Shown here: piece after piece, positions 37,961 to 48,208 of the stretch
How the letters are laid out: each line of letters starts with the position of its first letter
Position numbering within the stretch: the first letter of the stretch is position 1
Program-made: the position numbers and the translations under genes
NCBI RefSeq assembly: GCF_023016045.1
Contig: NZ_JALKAP010000002.1
Span: forward strand, 310,001-374,000
Length of the DNA stretch: 64,000 bases
Direction: 5' to 3'
DNA from: Marinobacter sp. S6332
GTDB lineage: Bacteria > Pseudomonadota > Gammaproteobacteria > Pseudomonadales > Oleiphilaceae
Notes under the pieces: model-generated
Databases searched by the model: none
What the model was told of the DNA's origin: nothing
What the model saw: only the letters and a program-made list of their open reading frames with translations

Positions 37961-38000
37961 TACGAAGTGTGACTAGTCAGTGGGAACACGCAAGGGCAGT

Positions 38001-38459
38001 CTAAGTCTCGCCTTCAGGTTCTTCCGGCGCTTTGACCAAGGAAGGCAAGATAAGCACTGCGCAACAGGCGTTAACTGCCACATACTCAACCGTAGCCCGG
38101 CGCATTGGCCAGCGGCTACTGGCGCCCTTTGATACCAGCACAAGCAAGTCTGCCTCAATATTTGCGGCCAATGCCAACAGCTTTTCACCCGGTGTGCCTG
38201 CCACTACGTGTAGGCTAGCACTGTGCTTCATGGGTAGGTACTTGCGGGCCAACAGGCTGAGGCTTTCCCTCACTTCATTTTCGCGGTCTTCCGGGGCGTC
38301 TGTAGTTACGTGGGGAAAGAAACCAGCCCCAACCGGATTGAATACAGTGGCCAGATGCAGCTCGCTGTCCTCGCCCATCAACCTAACGCCTTCTTCCAGC
38401 GCCCTTTTGCCCTCACCATCATCTTCGTAATCTATGGCTAACAGTATTTTACGGTACAT
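38001..38459 (-). CDS. Universal stress protein (UspA family)
   Basis: The ATG at 38459 gives 152 residues starting MYRKILLAIDYEDDGEG, the canonical Usp opening. The nucleotide-binding C-terminal motif is imperfect (VSKGASSRWPMRRATVEYVAVNACCAVLIL, where a GxxGx9GS is usual), so ATP binding is doubtful. It overlaps the BCCT transporter stop by 11 bases, so the two genes are coupled. Usp proteins are known to bind BCCT or TRAP partners in some halophiles; regulation of the transporter is therefore an inference. Confidence 0.88.
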   Translation of the reverse strand: MYRKILLAIDYEDDGEGKRALEEGVRLMGEDSELHLATVFNPVGAGFFPHVTTDAPEDRENEVRESLSLLARKYLPMKHSASLHVVAGTPGEKLLALAANIEADLLVLVSKGASSRWPMRRATVEYVAVNACCAVLILPSLVKAPEEPEGET

Positions 38460-40050
38460 TCTGACCCTCCTCTTTCCGCACAGTAGCGCCTTCCACTTCC
38501 GGGAAAACACGTCCCTGCACAAGTTCGCTCACGGAATACCCTCGATGGTCGGCCTTCAAAGCCCGGAACAGCGACACCGCCATAAAAACGAGCAGCACAC
38601 AGAACGGCAACCCCAGAGAGGTGATTACGTTCTGCAATGCATCTAACCCGCCAGCCAGCAGCAGGGTTGCGGCAATTATTCCCTGAGCGGCTGCCCAAAA
38701 AATTCGTTGGCGCACCAACGATGACTGATCCTCTCGGCGCGTGAGCATATCAATCACCAGAGACGCAGAGTCCGATGAGGTTGTGAAGAAGATAACGATG
38801 ATGATAATGCTCAATAACGATGCGATTTCCGCCAGCGGGAAGGCTTCGAGAAAGGCGAAGATAGCCACCGAAGGGTCCTGCTGAACTTGTTCATACAAGG
38901 CCATCTGCCCATTCATTTCAACATTAATGGCAGAGAGCCCAAACACGCCAAACCACACCAGAGTGAACACCGTTGGCGCAAACAACACGCCAGCAACAAA
39001 CTCACGAATAGTGCGCCCCCTAGAGATTCGAGCTATAAAAATACCCACATAAGGCGCCCAGGTAATCGTCCAGGCCCAATAGAACAAAGTCCACTGCCGC
39101 TGCCAGCCCGATTCAGCATAGGTTTGAGTCCAGAACGCCAGCCAGGGCAAAGCGTCGAAATAGTCACCAATACTCTGAACCATTCCCTCAGCTATGAACA
39201 CCGTAGGCCCTACCACCAGCACAAACAGGATAAGTAGCAGCGCCAACACAATGTTGATTTGAGATAAACGGCGCACGCCTTTGTCCAACCCCAGCGCCAC
39301 CGAGGTGGCTGCAATACTGGTAATCACCGTTATCAGCAGCACTTGAACCCATCCCGTAGAAGGGATTCCAAACAGATAAGTGAGGCCACTGTTCAACTGC
39401 AAGGTGCCCAACCCCAAAGAGGTCGCCACGCCAAACAAGGTTCCTAACACCGCAATGACATCCACCGTCCAGCCTAATGGCCCGTATATGCGATCACCAA
39501 GCAACGGATAAAACAAACTGCTGATGCGCATGGGCAGGTTGTGCCGGTAGGCGAAGTACGCAATCGCCAAGCCGGGCATGGCGAATATGGTCCAAGTGTG
39601 TAGGCCAAAGTGATATAGGGCGACGGTCATGGCATCGCTGGCTGCGCGCTCGCTACCGGCAATAACGCCCTCAAACGGTGGTTTGGCAAAATGGGAAACC
39701 GGCTCGGCGACGCCCCAGAACATCAAAATAGTACCAATACCCGCCGCAAACAGCATGGTGAACCAGGTGAGATTGGAATAGTCCGGCCGAGAATCATCCG
39801 CCCCCAAGCGGATGCTGCCATAGCGGCTAAGAGCCAGCCCTAATAGAAACAGCAATAACGAGGTAACGGAGAGGATGTAAAACCAGCCAAGATTTTGCGC
39901 AACCCAGCCGGTGAGCACTCCGAAGATAGTCGCAACAGCCTGATCAAAAGGTATGGCAAGCGCGACAAACAGCGCTGCCACCCCTGCGGATGTAAAAAAC
40001 ACTCCCGGTATTGTCTGCAGTCCAAGCAAGCGTTGCAGGCGCTCCAGCAA
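38449..40050 (-). CDS. BCCT-family betaine/carnitine/choline transporter
   Basis: This 533-residue inner-membrane protein has about twelve helices. The family signatures are MLFAAGIGTILMFWGVAEPV near residue 94-110 and TLFYWAWTITWAPYVGIFIARISRGRTIREF near 310-340, the aromatic-rich box that cages trimethylammonium groups. It should import glycine betaine or a related osmolyte by Na+ or H+ coupling, which fits a marine host. The C-terminal tail is short. A Usp gene overlaps its 3' end. Confidence 0.92.
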   Translation of the reverse strand: MLERLQRLLGLQTIPGVFFTSAGVAALFVALAIPFDQAVATIFGVLTGWVAQNLGWFYILSVTSLLLFLLGLALSRYGSIRLGADDSRPDYSNLTWFTMLFAAGIGTILMFWGVAEPVSHFAKPPFEGVIAGSERAASDAMTVALYHFGLHTWTIFAMPGLAIAYFAYRHNLPMRISSLFYPLLGDRIYGPLGWTVDVIAVLGTLFGVATSLGLGTLQLNSGLTYLFGIPSTGWVQVLLITVITSIAATSVALGLDKGVRRLSQINIVLALLLILFVLVVGPTVFIAEGMVQSIGDYFDALPWLAFWTQTYAESGWQRQWTLFYWAWTITWAPYVGIFIARISRGRTIREFVAGVLFAPTVFTLVWFGVFGLSAINVEMNGQMALYEQVQQDPSVAIFAFLEAFPLAEIASLLSIIIIVIFFTTSSDSASLVIDMLTRREDQSSLVRQRIFWAAAQGIIAATLLLAGGLDALQNVITSLGLPFCVLLVFMAVSLFRALKADHRGYSVSELVQGRVFPEVEGATVRKEEGQNVP

Positions 40051-40161
40051 GGTAAGCCTCCCTGTGAAAGTTCACAACTGATAGGGTTATCCCCTACCAT
40101 AACCAATACAACTCAACCGCGACACCGGCCAGATCAATAATAAACAGGATGCGCAGATACA

Positions 40162-40638
40162 ATGAAAATCGGTGAAATCTCGAAGCATTCGTCCGTGGCC
40201 GTGGAAACCATCCGCTACTACGAAAAGATCGGCTTGCTACCAAAGCCAGATCGTGACGCCAGCGGCTACCGCGCCTACCGTAACGCCCATCTGGAGCGCC
40301 TTTTGTTCATCAAACGTTGCCGAAACCTTGATATGGCTCAGGACGAGATACGCGAGCTCATTCGGCTTTCCGAAAACCCAGAAGCAGACTGTCATCAAGT
40401 GGATACCCTTCTCGACAACCACCTGAACCATGTCCGGAACCGCTTAAAGGAGCTATTAAACCTCGAAAAAACGCTGCAACAACTGCAAAAAGCCTGCTCA
40501 GATGCGGGCAGAGTTCAAGACTGCGGTATTTTAGGAGGGCTTAGCTCCGAGCTACGCGTTCCGCACCCGGAACACAGCGACCATCGGGATGATCACGAAA
40601 ACCACGTGCCGGGAACCCACGGGCCGGGCAAACACTAA
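40162..40638 (+). CDS. MerR-family Cd/Pb-responsive regulator (CadR/PbrR-like)
   Basis: This 158-residue MerR protein has an N-terminal winged helix (MKIGEISKHSSVAVETIRYYEKIGLL) and a dimerisation helix. Metal-binding cysteines at 77 (ADCHQ), 112 (KACSD) and 121 (QDCGI) match the Cd/Pb-type site. The His-rich tail (HPEHSDHRDDHENH...) is the CadR feature for a second metal site. A MerR-type operator and a cation-efflux gene follow directly. It is divergent from the BCCT gene. Confidence 0.92.
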   Translation: MKIGEISKHSSVAVETIRYYEKIGLLPKPDRDASGYRAYRNAHLERLLFIKRCRNLDMAQDEIRELIRLSENPEADCHQVDTLLDNHLNHVRNRLKELLNLEKTLQQLQKACSDAGRVQDCGILGGLSSELRVPHPEHSDHRDDHENHVPGTHGPGKH

Positions 40639-40664
40639 AACAGCATAAAACACGGAAGTAAGGG

Positions 40665-40696
40665 TTGACCCTGTAGCAACTACAGGGCTTTTACTA
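40665..40696 (+). promoter_or_regulatory. MerR-type promoter/operator of the metal-efflux gene
   Basis: TTGACC (40665-40670) is a -35 box overlapping the perfect dyad CCCTGTAG-CAA-CTACAGGG (40669-40687). A -10-like TTACTA (40691-40696) stands 20 bp away, the overlong spacing typical of MerR-activated promoters. The dyad is close to known CadR/PbrR operators. The efflux-gene ATG is at 40723. Confidence 0.88.
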
Positions 40697-40722
40697 CACG
40701 CTTAACTATTAAGGAGGTGTGT

Positions 40723-41370
40723 ATGGCATGCAGTTGCTCTGGCCCAGAACCCCAATCCCCTGCTCCGGGCTTTCGTCGCGCACTCTGGATTGCTCTGTGG
40801 GTGAATCTGGCTATGTTTTTCGTGGAAGGCGTTGCCAGCTTACAGTCTGGCTCCGTTTCTTTAATGGCAGATGCGATCGACTTCTTTGGTGACAGTGCCA
40901 ACTACATTCTGTCGCTTTCGGTTCTCTCTATGGGCATGCTTTGGCGCGGCCGCGCAGCTTTGGTCAAAGGCATTACCATGACAATTTTTGGCATGATTGT
41001 GTGGGTACGTGCGCTCTGGGTAATGCAGCAAGGCACAACCCCAGAACCCTTAACCATGGGAACCATAGGCCTGCTGGCGTTGGTTGCCAACGTATGCGTG
41101 GCTCTTATCCTTTTCCGGTATCGAGACGGAGATTCGGATATGCGCTCGGTGTGGCTGTGCAGCCGCAATGACGCTATCAGCAATCTGGCGGTTATGGCCG
41201 CTGCGTTAGGTGTGTTTGGTACCGCAAGCGCTTGGCCGGATCTTGTAGTCGCGGCCATTATGGGTACTCTGGCAATAACCGCAGGCGTCAGTATAGTGCG
41301 TCACGCTCGAACGGATATCGCGCAGGCCAACGAACGCGCTAAAACGCCAGCGAAATCATTACCGGGATAA
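40723..41370 (+). CDS. Cation diffusion facilitator-like efflux protein (short form)
   Basis: The ATG at 40723, right after AAGGAGG, gives 215 residues. It opens with MACSCSG, a possible metal-binding CxC, and has about six membrane helices. The CDF region is visible in GSVSLMADAIDFFGDSANYILSL, where the acidic and polar residues would coordinate metal, and a second SRNDAISNLAVM helix. The large C-terminal cytoplasmic domain of classical CDF proteins is absent, as in other short family members linked to MerR regulators. Its end overlaps the AEC gene by 32 bp, tail to tail. Confidence 0.82.
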   Translation: MACSCSGPEPQSPAPGFRRALWIALWVNLAMFFVEGVASLQSGSVSLMADAIDFFGDSANYILSLSVLSMGMLWRGRAALVKGITMTIFGMIVWVRALWVMQQGTTPEPLTMGTIGLLALVANVCVALILFRYRDGDSDMRSVWLCSRNDAISNLAVMAAALGVFGTASAWPDLVVAAIMGTLAITAGVSIVRHARTDIAQANERAKTPAKSLPG

Positions 41371-42256
41371 ACACCAGCGCAAACAGTGTCGATAACATCA
41401 CGGTACCGGCCGTCTGCCGCGGAGACGTATCCAGCAAGGTTGCGATAACCACGGTATTGGCGGCTATTGGGGTAATAGAGATCAGGAATATGGCCTTGTG
41501 TACGGCTGGCTCATAAACGCCCAACACCTGAGAATCCAGCCACCAGAATGCCGTTGCCAACAGGGGCCAAGCCACAAACTTGCCGAAAAATGCCAAGGCG
41601 GTAAACCGCATATTGCCCGCCAAACCCCGAAAACTGCTGATGCTCATACCTATGATCATCATGCCCAAAATGCTGTAGGCGCCGCGCAGGTTATCAAACA
41701 GCGGCACAAACACCTCAGGAATACCGATACCTGAAAGATTGAACGTTACGGCCGCCAGAAAGGCGTATACAGAGGGCAGTTTTGCAACGCGCAAAAGCGA
41801 GTCTTTCAGGTCATGTCGCCCTCGCGCTGCAAGGTAGTAACCCACCGAACTTTCGTAGAGGGTGACACCCAACATACACACGATATAAATCGCCAGCCCC
41901 GCTTCCCCGAACAACAATAGAGCGACCGGCACACCGAAATAACCCGTATTCCCCGACCCCACACACAGGGGAATCATGCTGGCACTGCCATCGGTTAACA
42001 CCCGCCGTGCCAGTTTGAGATGGGCAATCGCAAGCAATGTGGCAAATCCAAACACTAAAAATGGAAGGAAGATGACCTCTGGCGACAGTGGCGCGGCCAT
42101 AACACCGGAGAACACCACTGAAGGTGTAACGATGTAGAGCATGATGCCTGCAATGTGCTTACCACTGGCCTCCAGATAGCGACCAGCCACCCAGCCCAGC
42201 GCTACCGTGACATAAAGCGGGATCAGCTTGATAAACAACGCCAAGGCTGCAGCCAT
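41339..42256 (-). CDS. AEC (auxin efflux carrier) family transporter
   Basis: The ATG at 42256, with GGAG seven bases upstream, gives 305 residues with about ten membrane helices in two inverted halves. The family features are ALGWVAGRYLEASGKHIAGIMLYIVTPSVVFSGV near the start, CVGSGNTGYFGVPVALLLFGE in the middle, and ISITPIAANTVVIATLLDTSP in the second half. The substrate is probably an organic anion, but it cannot be assigned. It is convergent with the metal-efflux gene and divergent from norC. Confidence 0.85.
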   Translation of the reverse strand: MAAALALFIKLIPLYVTVALGWVAGRYLEASGKHIAGIMLYIVTPSVVFSGVMAAPLSPEVIFLPFLVFGFATLLAIAHLKLARRVLTDGSASMIPLCVGSGNTGYFGVPVALLLFGEAGLAIYIVCMLGVTLYESSVGYYLAARGRHDLKDSLLRVAKLPSVYAFLAAVTFNLSGIGIPEVFVPLFDNLRGAYSILGMMIIGMSISSFRGLAGNMRFTALAFFGKFVAWPLLATAFWWLDSQVLGVYEPAVHKAIFLISITPIAANTVVIATLLDTSPRQTAGTVMLSTLFALVFIPVMISLAF

Positions 42257-42306
42257 TATTACTCCAGGCATTCGGGTTCATAGAAAAGGCTGCAAAGTCT
42301 ACCACC

Positions 42307-42322
42307 TACCCCTGCAGAGGTA
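42307..42322 (+). promoter_or_regulatory. NarL-type 7-2-7 site upstream of norC
   Basis: TACCCCT-GC-AGAGGTA has both heptamers matching TACYYMT fully (TACCCCT and TACCTCT on the other strand), two bases apart. It is the best NarL/NarP-type site in the window. It lies 50 bp, centre to centre, upstream of the Fnr-type box. Confidence 0.68.
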
Positions 42323-42357
42323 ACTCCCCGGCGCAATAGTGAGATCTTCAACTATGC

Positions 42358-42371
42358 TTGATAATCGTCAA
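42358..42371 (+). promoter_or_regulatory. Perfect Fnr/Dnr-type box upstream of norC
   Basis: TTGAT-AATC-GTCAA matches all ten positions of TTGAY-N4-RTCAA. It ends 72 bp before the norC ATG. With activator bound at -41.5, transcription would start about 35-40 bp before norC. Confidence 0.78.
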
Positions 42372-42443
42372 CAGCATTGCGAATACATCTTTATATCCTA
42401 GTAGGGCAGTCAGGTATTTCACAACGACCAAGGAGAGAGACCA

Positions 42444-44319
<1,876 letters not shown>

Positions 44320-44385
44320 ATCAGCGTCCTTCTAACCCTCAGGGCCGGAGCTTGTTTCCGGCCCTGTCTACTCTGGAACTAAACT

Positions 44386-45354
44386 GTGACCGTGCAGCAA
44401 GCAAACCCCAAAGACACACTACAGAACAAGCGCCTGATTACTCGCGCTGCGTTTTTTGGGTTGTTCCTGCTAGCACCGGTTCTAAACATTTTTCGTTATG
44501 ATTTAACAGAAGCCCGATTTGTGCTGTTCGGCTTTCCGCTTTCGTTTAATCTGAATCTTGACTGGGTGGTGCAAAGTTCCCCTGCGGACGTCGCCAGTCA
44601 GGTTCTGCTGTGGTTCATCCTTCCCATTCTTGTACTGGTTCCCCTTGTGCTTTGGGTTGCCTGGAAATGGGGCCGCATTTACTGCGGTTGGCTGTGCCCG
44701 CATTTTTCAGTTGTGGAAACCATCAACGACTTGATGACACGCATTACCGGCCGCCCGACACTCTGGGAAGCCCTAAAAAAAGGCCGTCGTGGCAAAGTTA
44801 TACATTGGGCTGGCCTAACGCTGGTGTGTAGCCTGATTGGCTTCTCTTGGGCTTTGGCAATGCTTTCTTACCTGCTGCCACCCATTCCACTCTATACAGA
44901 CTTGATCACTGGCAACCTAAGCTTCTACCCAGCAATTTTTCTGGTGATAGCAACCTTGGTGTTCACACTGGATTTTCTGTTTGCGCGCCATCTCTTTTGC
45001 AAATACGGTTGCGCCTTTGGTGTGGTGCAGAGCATTGCTTGGATGACCCACGGCCGCGGTCAGTTGGTAACATTTGACACCACACGCGCTGCGGCCTGTC
45101 GCGACTGTACCAAGGCCTGCGACGAAGCTTGCCCCATGCGGCTGCCCACCCGCAGCCACAAGCGCGCAAAATTCTCCTGCACGCAATGCCTGCAATGCGT
45201 GAGCGCTTGCCGCGAGGTGCAAAAAAACAACCCGGAAGGCAGCCTGCTGCAATGGCAGCCAGGCGAACCCAGCCGGCAAACAATTCTGATTCCTGTTCGC
45301 CAATTAACCACCGGTCCCCAGCATGACAGCAAGCCTGTCAACTCGCGGGCCTAA
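44386..45354 (+). CDS. Membrane Fe-S protein (NapH/NosR/CcoG-like) between norB and norD
   Basis: This 322-residue protein starts at GTG 44386. It has an N-terminal helix (LITRAAFFGLFLLAPVLNIF), further helices, and cytoplasmic or membrane-face Cys motifs: YCGWLCPHFSVVE near 100 and CKYGCAFG near 205. A C-terminal 2x[4Fe-4S] ferredoxin domain follows (CRDCTKACDEACPM and CTQCLQCVSAC). These match the NapH/CcoG/NosR C-terminal class, which moves electrons or helps copper-enzyme assembly. cNOR needs neither copper nor a quinol partner, so its role among nor genes is not obvious. Confidence 0.82.
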   Translation: MTVQQANPKDTLQNKRLITRAAFFGLFLLAPVLNIFRYDLTEARFVLFGFPLSFNLNLDWVVQSSPADVASQVLLWFILPILVLVPLVLWVAWKWGRIYCGWLCPHFSVVETINDLMTRITGRPTLWEALKKGRRGKVIHWAGLTLVCSLIGFSWALAMLSYLLPPIPLYTDLITGNLSFYPAIFLVIATLVFTLDFLFARHLFCKYGCAFGVVQSIAWMTHGRGQLVTFDTTRAAACRDCTKACDEACPMRLPTRSHKRAKFSCTQCLQCVSACREVQKNNPEGSLLQWQPGEPSRQTILIPVRQLTTGPQHDSKPVNSRA

Positions 45355-45366
45355 AAGGAACTCGAA

Positions 45367-47190
45367 ATGGAAGAATGGGTCGGCTACAAATGGCATGAGT
45401 ACATCACTCGCCAGGCTCTGGGCGAATTCCCCGAGCACGCCGTTTACTTGAAAGACGAAGCCCGCAGTTTGGGCATTGTTTTCCGCGCCTTTGGAGGCGA
45501 CCCTGCGTTAAGTTTGGTGACCGCAGAGCCCCGGCACTTTCGCCTGCGCCGTAAATTTTTGCACAAGCTTGCAGGAACACACCGTAAATTTGAACTGGCA
45601 TGGCGGGACGACCAAAACCTCCGCCTGCCTGAAAAAGTTGCCCGTTTCCCATCGAAGCAGTTGAACCGTGATCTATACATCTGGCTGGCTGCACTTGCGG
45701 CCACCCCGGCGCCGGTAGACAGTGATTGGTTTACCGGGAACCAGACTCTGGTACAGGATGTTCTCTCACGCTGGCCAGGGCTGGAGAATGTATATCAGCG
45801 TCTGGTCAAGCATGTTCTGTACTGGCGCCCTGACCCTGACAGCCTGACCGACCCGGAGGCGGTCCGCGAACAGGCCATCTGCCAAGCTCTGATTCATCCC
45901 GGCAGCGTTCCTGCCCTGCCATCTGCCGACACAGACCCATGGCCCGTTATCCTGTGGCTGTACCCGGCTCTGGAGCAAGGGAAAGCCAGCGGACAGGTAA
46001 CCGGCGATGAAGACACCCAATCAAGCCCGGGCGGCCTTACCAAAAAGAACAAGCGCAAGCAGGCAGAGCGGGTAGAAGCTTTTGACCGCGACCAGGGTCT
46101 GATGATTTTCCGGCTGGAAAGCTTGTTCTCTTGGACTGAGTTTATTCCGGTTGACCGGGCGGGCGACGATACCGACGAAGAGGATGCCGAAGCCGTTGCC
46201 AATGATATGGACATGATTTCCGTATCCAACGACCGTAAAGAAGCGTCATCGGCGATCAAGTTTGATCTGGACTTACCCTCAGAAGAACATGACGATTTAC
46301 ACCTTGGCCCTGGCATTCACCTACCGGAGTGGGATTGGCGTAGCCAAAGTTATCGTGAAGCCTTCTGTTGCCTCCAACCCCTACTAGCCAAGGAAGCCGT
46401 ACCTGCGGAACTTCCCGAAGCTTTGCGCCGACCTGCAAAGCGCCTACAGCGCCAGTTCAGCGCACTGAAGCCCCTCAAGCAATGGCAAAAACGGCAACTG
46501 GACGGCGATGAACTGGATCTTGACGCTTGCCTCGAGCGGGAAGTGCAACACCGTCGCGGCCAGGGCATTATCGATCAGAAGCTGTTCCGCCGCTGCCAAC
46601 AAAGCCAGCGTGACCTTGCCTGTCTGGTACTGGCGGATATATCACTATCAACCGAAACCTACATTAACAACCATCAGCGCGTTATCGACGTTGCCCGTGA
46701 CGGCCTACAACTGCTCAGTGAAGCACTGCAGGCCAGTCGTGATCCCTTTGCCCTGTTCGCATTTTCATCACGGCGCCGAGACCACGTTCGATTTCACCAC
46801 CTGAAAAGCTTCGATGAACCCTACACCAGTACCATTCGGGGCCGAATACAGGCGCTGGAACCGGGCTTCTATACCCGAATGGGTGCTGCCATTCGTCAGG
46901 CAACCAAACTGCTGGAAACCCGCCATGAACATCAGAAAATTCTTCTATTGCTAACTGATGGCAAACCGAATGACTTGGACATCTACGAGGGTCGATATGG
47001 CGTGGAAGACACCCGCATGGCTGTACTGGAAGCCCAAAAAGCCGGTTTAACACCGTTTTGTGTCACCATCGATGACGAGGCCAGCGAATACCTGCCCTAT
47101 GTATTCGGCAGCAGCAACTTCGTGGTCATCCGCGACCCGGCACAGTTGCCATTGCAGCTTCCTAAACTCTATCTGAATCTGACACAGTGA
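45367..47190 (+). CDS. norD: NorD, von Willebrand factor A protein for NO reductase activation
   Basis: NorD works with the MoxR-type ATPase NorQ to mature cNOR, probably by inserting FeB. The 607-residue protein has a poorly conserved N-terminal region and an acidic middle (DDTDEEDAEAVANDMD). The C-terminal VWA domain (about 415-600) has a MIDAS motif DISLSTE near 424 and TDGKPNDLDIYEGRYG. It has no signal peptide and acts in the cytoplasm. It follows the Fe-S gene by 12 bp, and norE begins one base after it. Confidence 0.94.
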   Translation: MEEWVGYKWHEYITRQALGEFPEHAVYLKDEARSLGIVFRAFGGDPALSLVTAEPRHFRLRRKFLHKLAGTHRKFELAWRDDQNLRLPEKVARFPSKQLNRDLYIWLAALAATPAPVDSDWFTGNQTLVQDVLSRWPGLENVYQRLVKHVLYWRPDPDSLTDPEAVREQAICQALIHPGSVPALPSADTDPWPVILWLYPALEQGKASGQVTGDEDTQSSPGGLTKKNKRKQAERVEAFDRDQGLMIFRLESLFSWTEFIPVDRAGDDTDEEDAEAVANDMDMISVSNDRKEASSAIKFDLDLPSEEHDDLHLGPGIHLPEWDWRSQSYREAFCCLQPLLAKEAVPAELPEALRRPAKRLQRQFSALKPLKQWQKRQLDGDELDLDACLEREVQHRRGQGIIDQKLFRRCQQSQRDLACLVLADISLSTETYINNHQRVIDVARDGLQLLSEALQASRDPFALFAFSSRRRDHVRFHHLKSFDEPYTSTIRGRIQALEPGFYTRMGAAIRQATKLLETRHEHQKILLLLTDGKPNDLDIYEGRYGVEDTRMAVLEAQKAGLTPFCVTIDDEASEYLPYVFGSSNFVVIRDPAQLPLQLPKLYLNLTQ

Positions 47191-47191
47191 T

Positions 47192-47794
47192 ATGGGTGAT
47201 ATGAGCAACATGACGAATCAGAACCTTTCTCCAGACCCCAATACTCGCCAGCTGCCCGGCGATATAGCGGTATGGATATTCATTTTCGCCGAACTGGCAG
47301 TATTCGGCATCATGTTCATAGGCTTTGCCGTCGCCCGCAGCATGGACCCGGCCACTTTTCATGCGGGCCGCGAAGCTCTGCACCCGCTAATCGGCCTGCT
47401 TAATACCGCTGCACTGATCACTGCCAGCTATTTCGTTGCAACGGCTGTTCACCAGCTCCGCCACAGGCACTCAGGTGTACAATGGCGGCTGTGGCTGGCT
47501 GTTGCGGTTTCCTGCATTTACACCGTTGGCAAAATGTACGAGTACGTGAACCTTTACAGCCAAGGCTACAATCTGGGTACAGATACTTTCTTCATGTTTT
47601 ACTTTTTTCTGACGTTTTTTCACTTCATGCACGTGATTCTTGGGCAGGTCATTTTGATCGTTCTGGCGGTAAAAGTTGGCAATGGTGACTACGACGGCTC
47701 GGATATGAATGGCATGGAATCCGGTGCTTCATACTGGCACATGGTGGACCTGGTGTGGCTGGTGTTGTTTCCGATGATTTACGTGCTGGCCTAG
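47192..47794 (+). CDS. norE: NorE, heme-copper oxidase subunit III-like protein
   Basis: This 200-residue membrane protein has about five helices of the subunit-III type: GDIAVWIFIFAELAVFGIMFIGFAVARS, LLNTAALITASYFVATAV, and FFLTFFHFMHVILGQVILIVL. NorE is an accessory protein of NO reductase that increases its activity in related denitrifiers. The ATG at 47192 begins two bases after the norD stop; a second ATG three codons later is also possible. It is followed by norF. Confidence 0.92.
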   Translation: MGDMSNMTNQNLSPDPNTRQLPGDIAVWIFIFAELAVFGIMFIGFAVARSMDPATFHAGREALHPLIGLLNTAALITASYFVATAVHQLRHRHSGVQWRLWLAVAVSCIYTVGKMYEYVNLYSQGYNLGTDTFFMFYFFLTFFHFMHVILGQVILIVLAVKVGNGDYDGSDMNGMESGASYWHMVDLVWLVLFPMIYVLA

Positions 47795-47806
47795 GGAGGG
47801 TTTGAG

Positions 47807-48046
47807 ATGCTGACTGTCTATTTTGCACTGATGATTTGCACGGCCTTGCCGGTGGTCGCTCTAAAGGCTGGGATAGGCCCGGAGTTTCTGGCGTGGTTGG
47901 TGTTCGGAATGGTGATTGTAAAAGCTATGTTACTGGTAGACCACTTCATGGAGATGAAACACGCCCCGCGAGGGTGGAGGCTGATAGCACAGTCCTGGGC
48001 ACCGGTGGTTATTGTTGCTGTTGCGGGGTTTCATACGATTACGTGA
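47807..48046 (+). CDS. norF: NorF, small membrane accessory protein
   Basis: This 79-residue protein has two to three helices (VYFALMICTALPVVALKAG, AWLVFGMVIVKAMLLVDHFMEM, WAPVVIVAVAGFHTI) and the subunit-IV-like pattern VKAMLLVDHFMEMKHAPRGWR. AGGGAGGG precedes the ATG. NorF pairs with NorE in several denitrifiers. It is the last gene of the nor operon and is followed by copy 2 of the palindromic element. Confidence 0.9.
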   Translation: MLTVYFALMICTALPVVALKAGIGPEFLAWLVFGMVIVKAMLLVDHFMEMKHAPRGWRLIAQSWAPVVIVAVAGFHTIT

Positions 48047-48087
48047 TGGGAGTCAGTCTTCCTGACTGTACTCAAACATTGTGCAAG

Positions 48088-48194
48088 GCGTCAGGGAGGA
48101 TAGCTTTCCAAAACACGCTGTGAATACGTCCTTGTACGCTTGGCTCCGCCATCCATGGCTCCGCACAGTTTTGGAAAGCTATCCTCCCTGACGC
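48088..48194. repeat. Dispersed palindromic element, copy 2 (short form)
   Basis: Perfect 27-bp inverted arms lie at 48088-48114 and 48168-48194 and end in CCAAAAC / GTTTTGG. The 53-bp centre reads ACGCTGTGAATACGTCC through to CCATGGCTCCGCACA and matches both ends of copy 1 (2786-2977, opposite orientation) with few mismatches. The outer arm sequence differs from that of copy 1 except for CAGG, AG and TTCCAAAAC. It sits in the convergent gap between norF and the minus-strand membrane gene, where it may also end transcription from both sides. Confidence 0.9.
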
Positions 48195-48208
48195 AGTCTA
48201 ACACTGAG

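Noticed and set aside
37955..37978. GACTAGT/ACTAGTC inverted repeat between photolyase and Usp genes
   Set aside because: The 7-bp stem is AT-rich and has no U-run, too weak to call a terminator.
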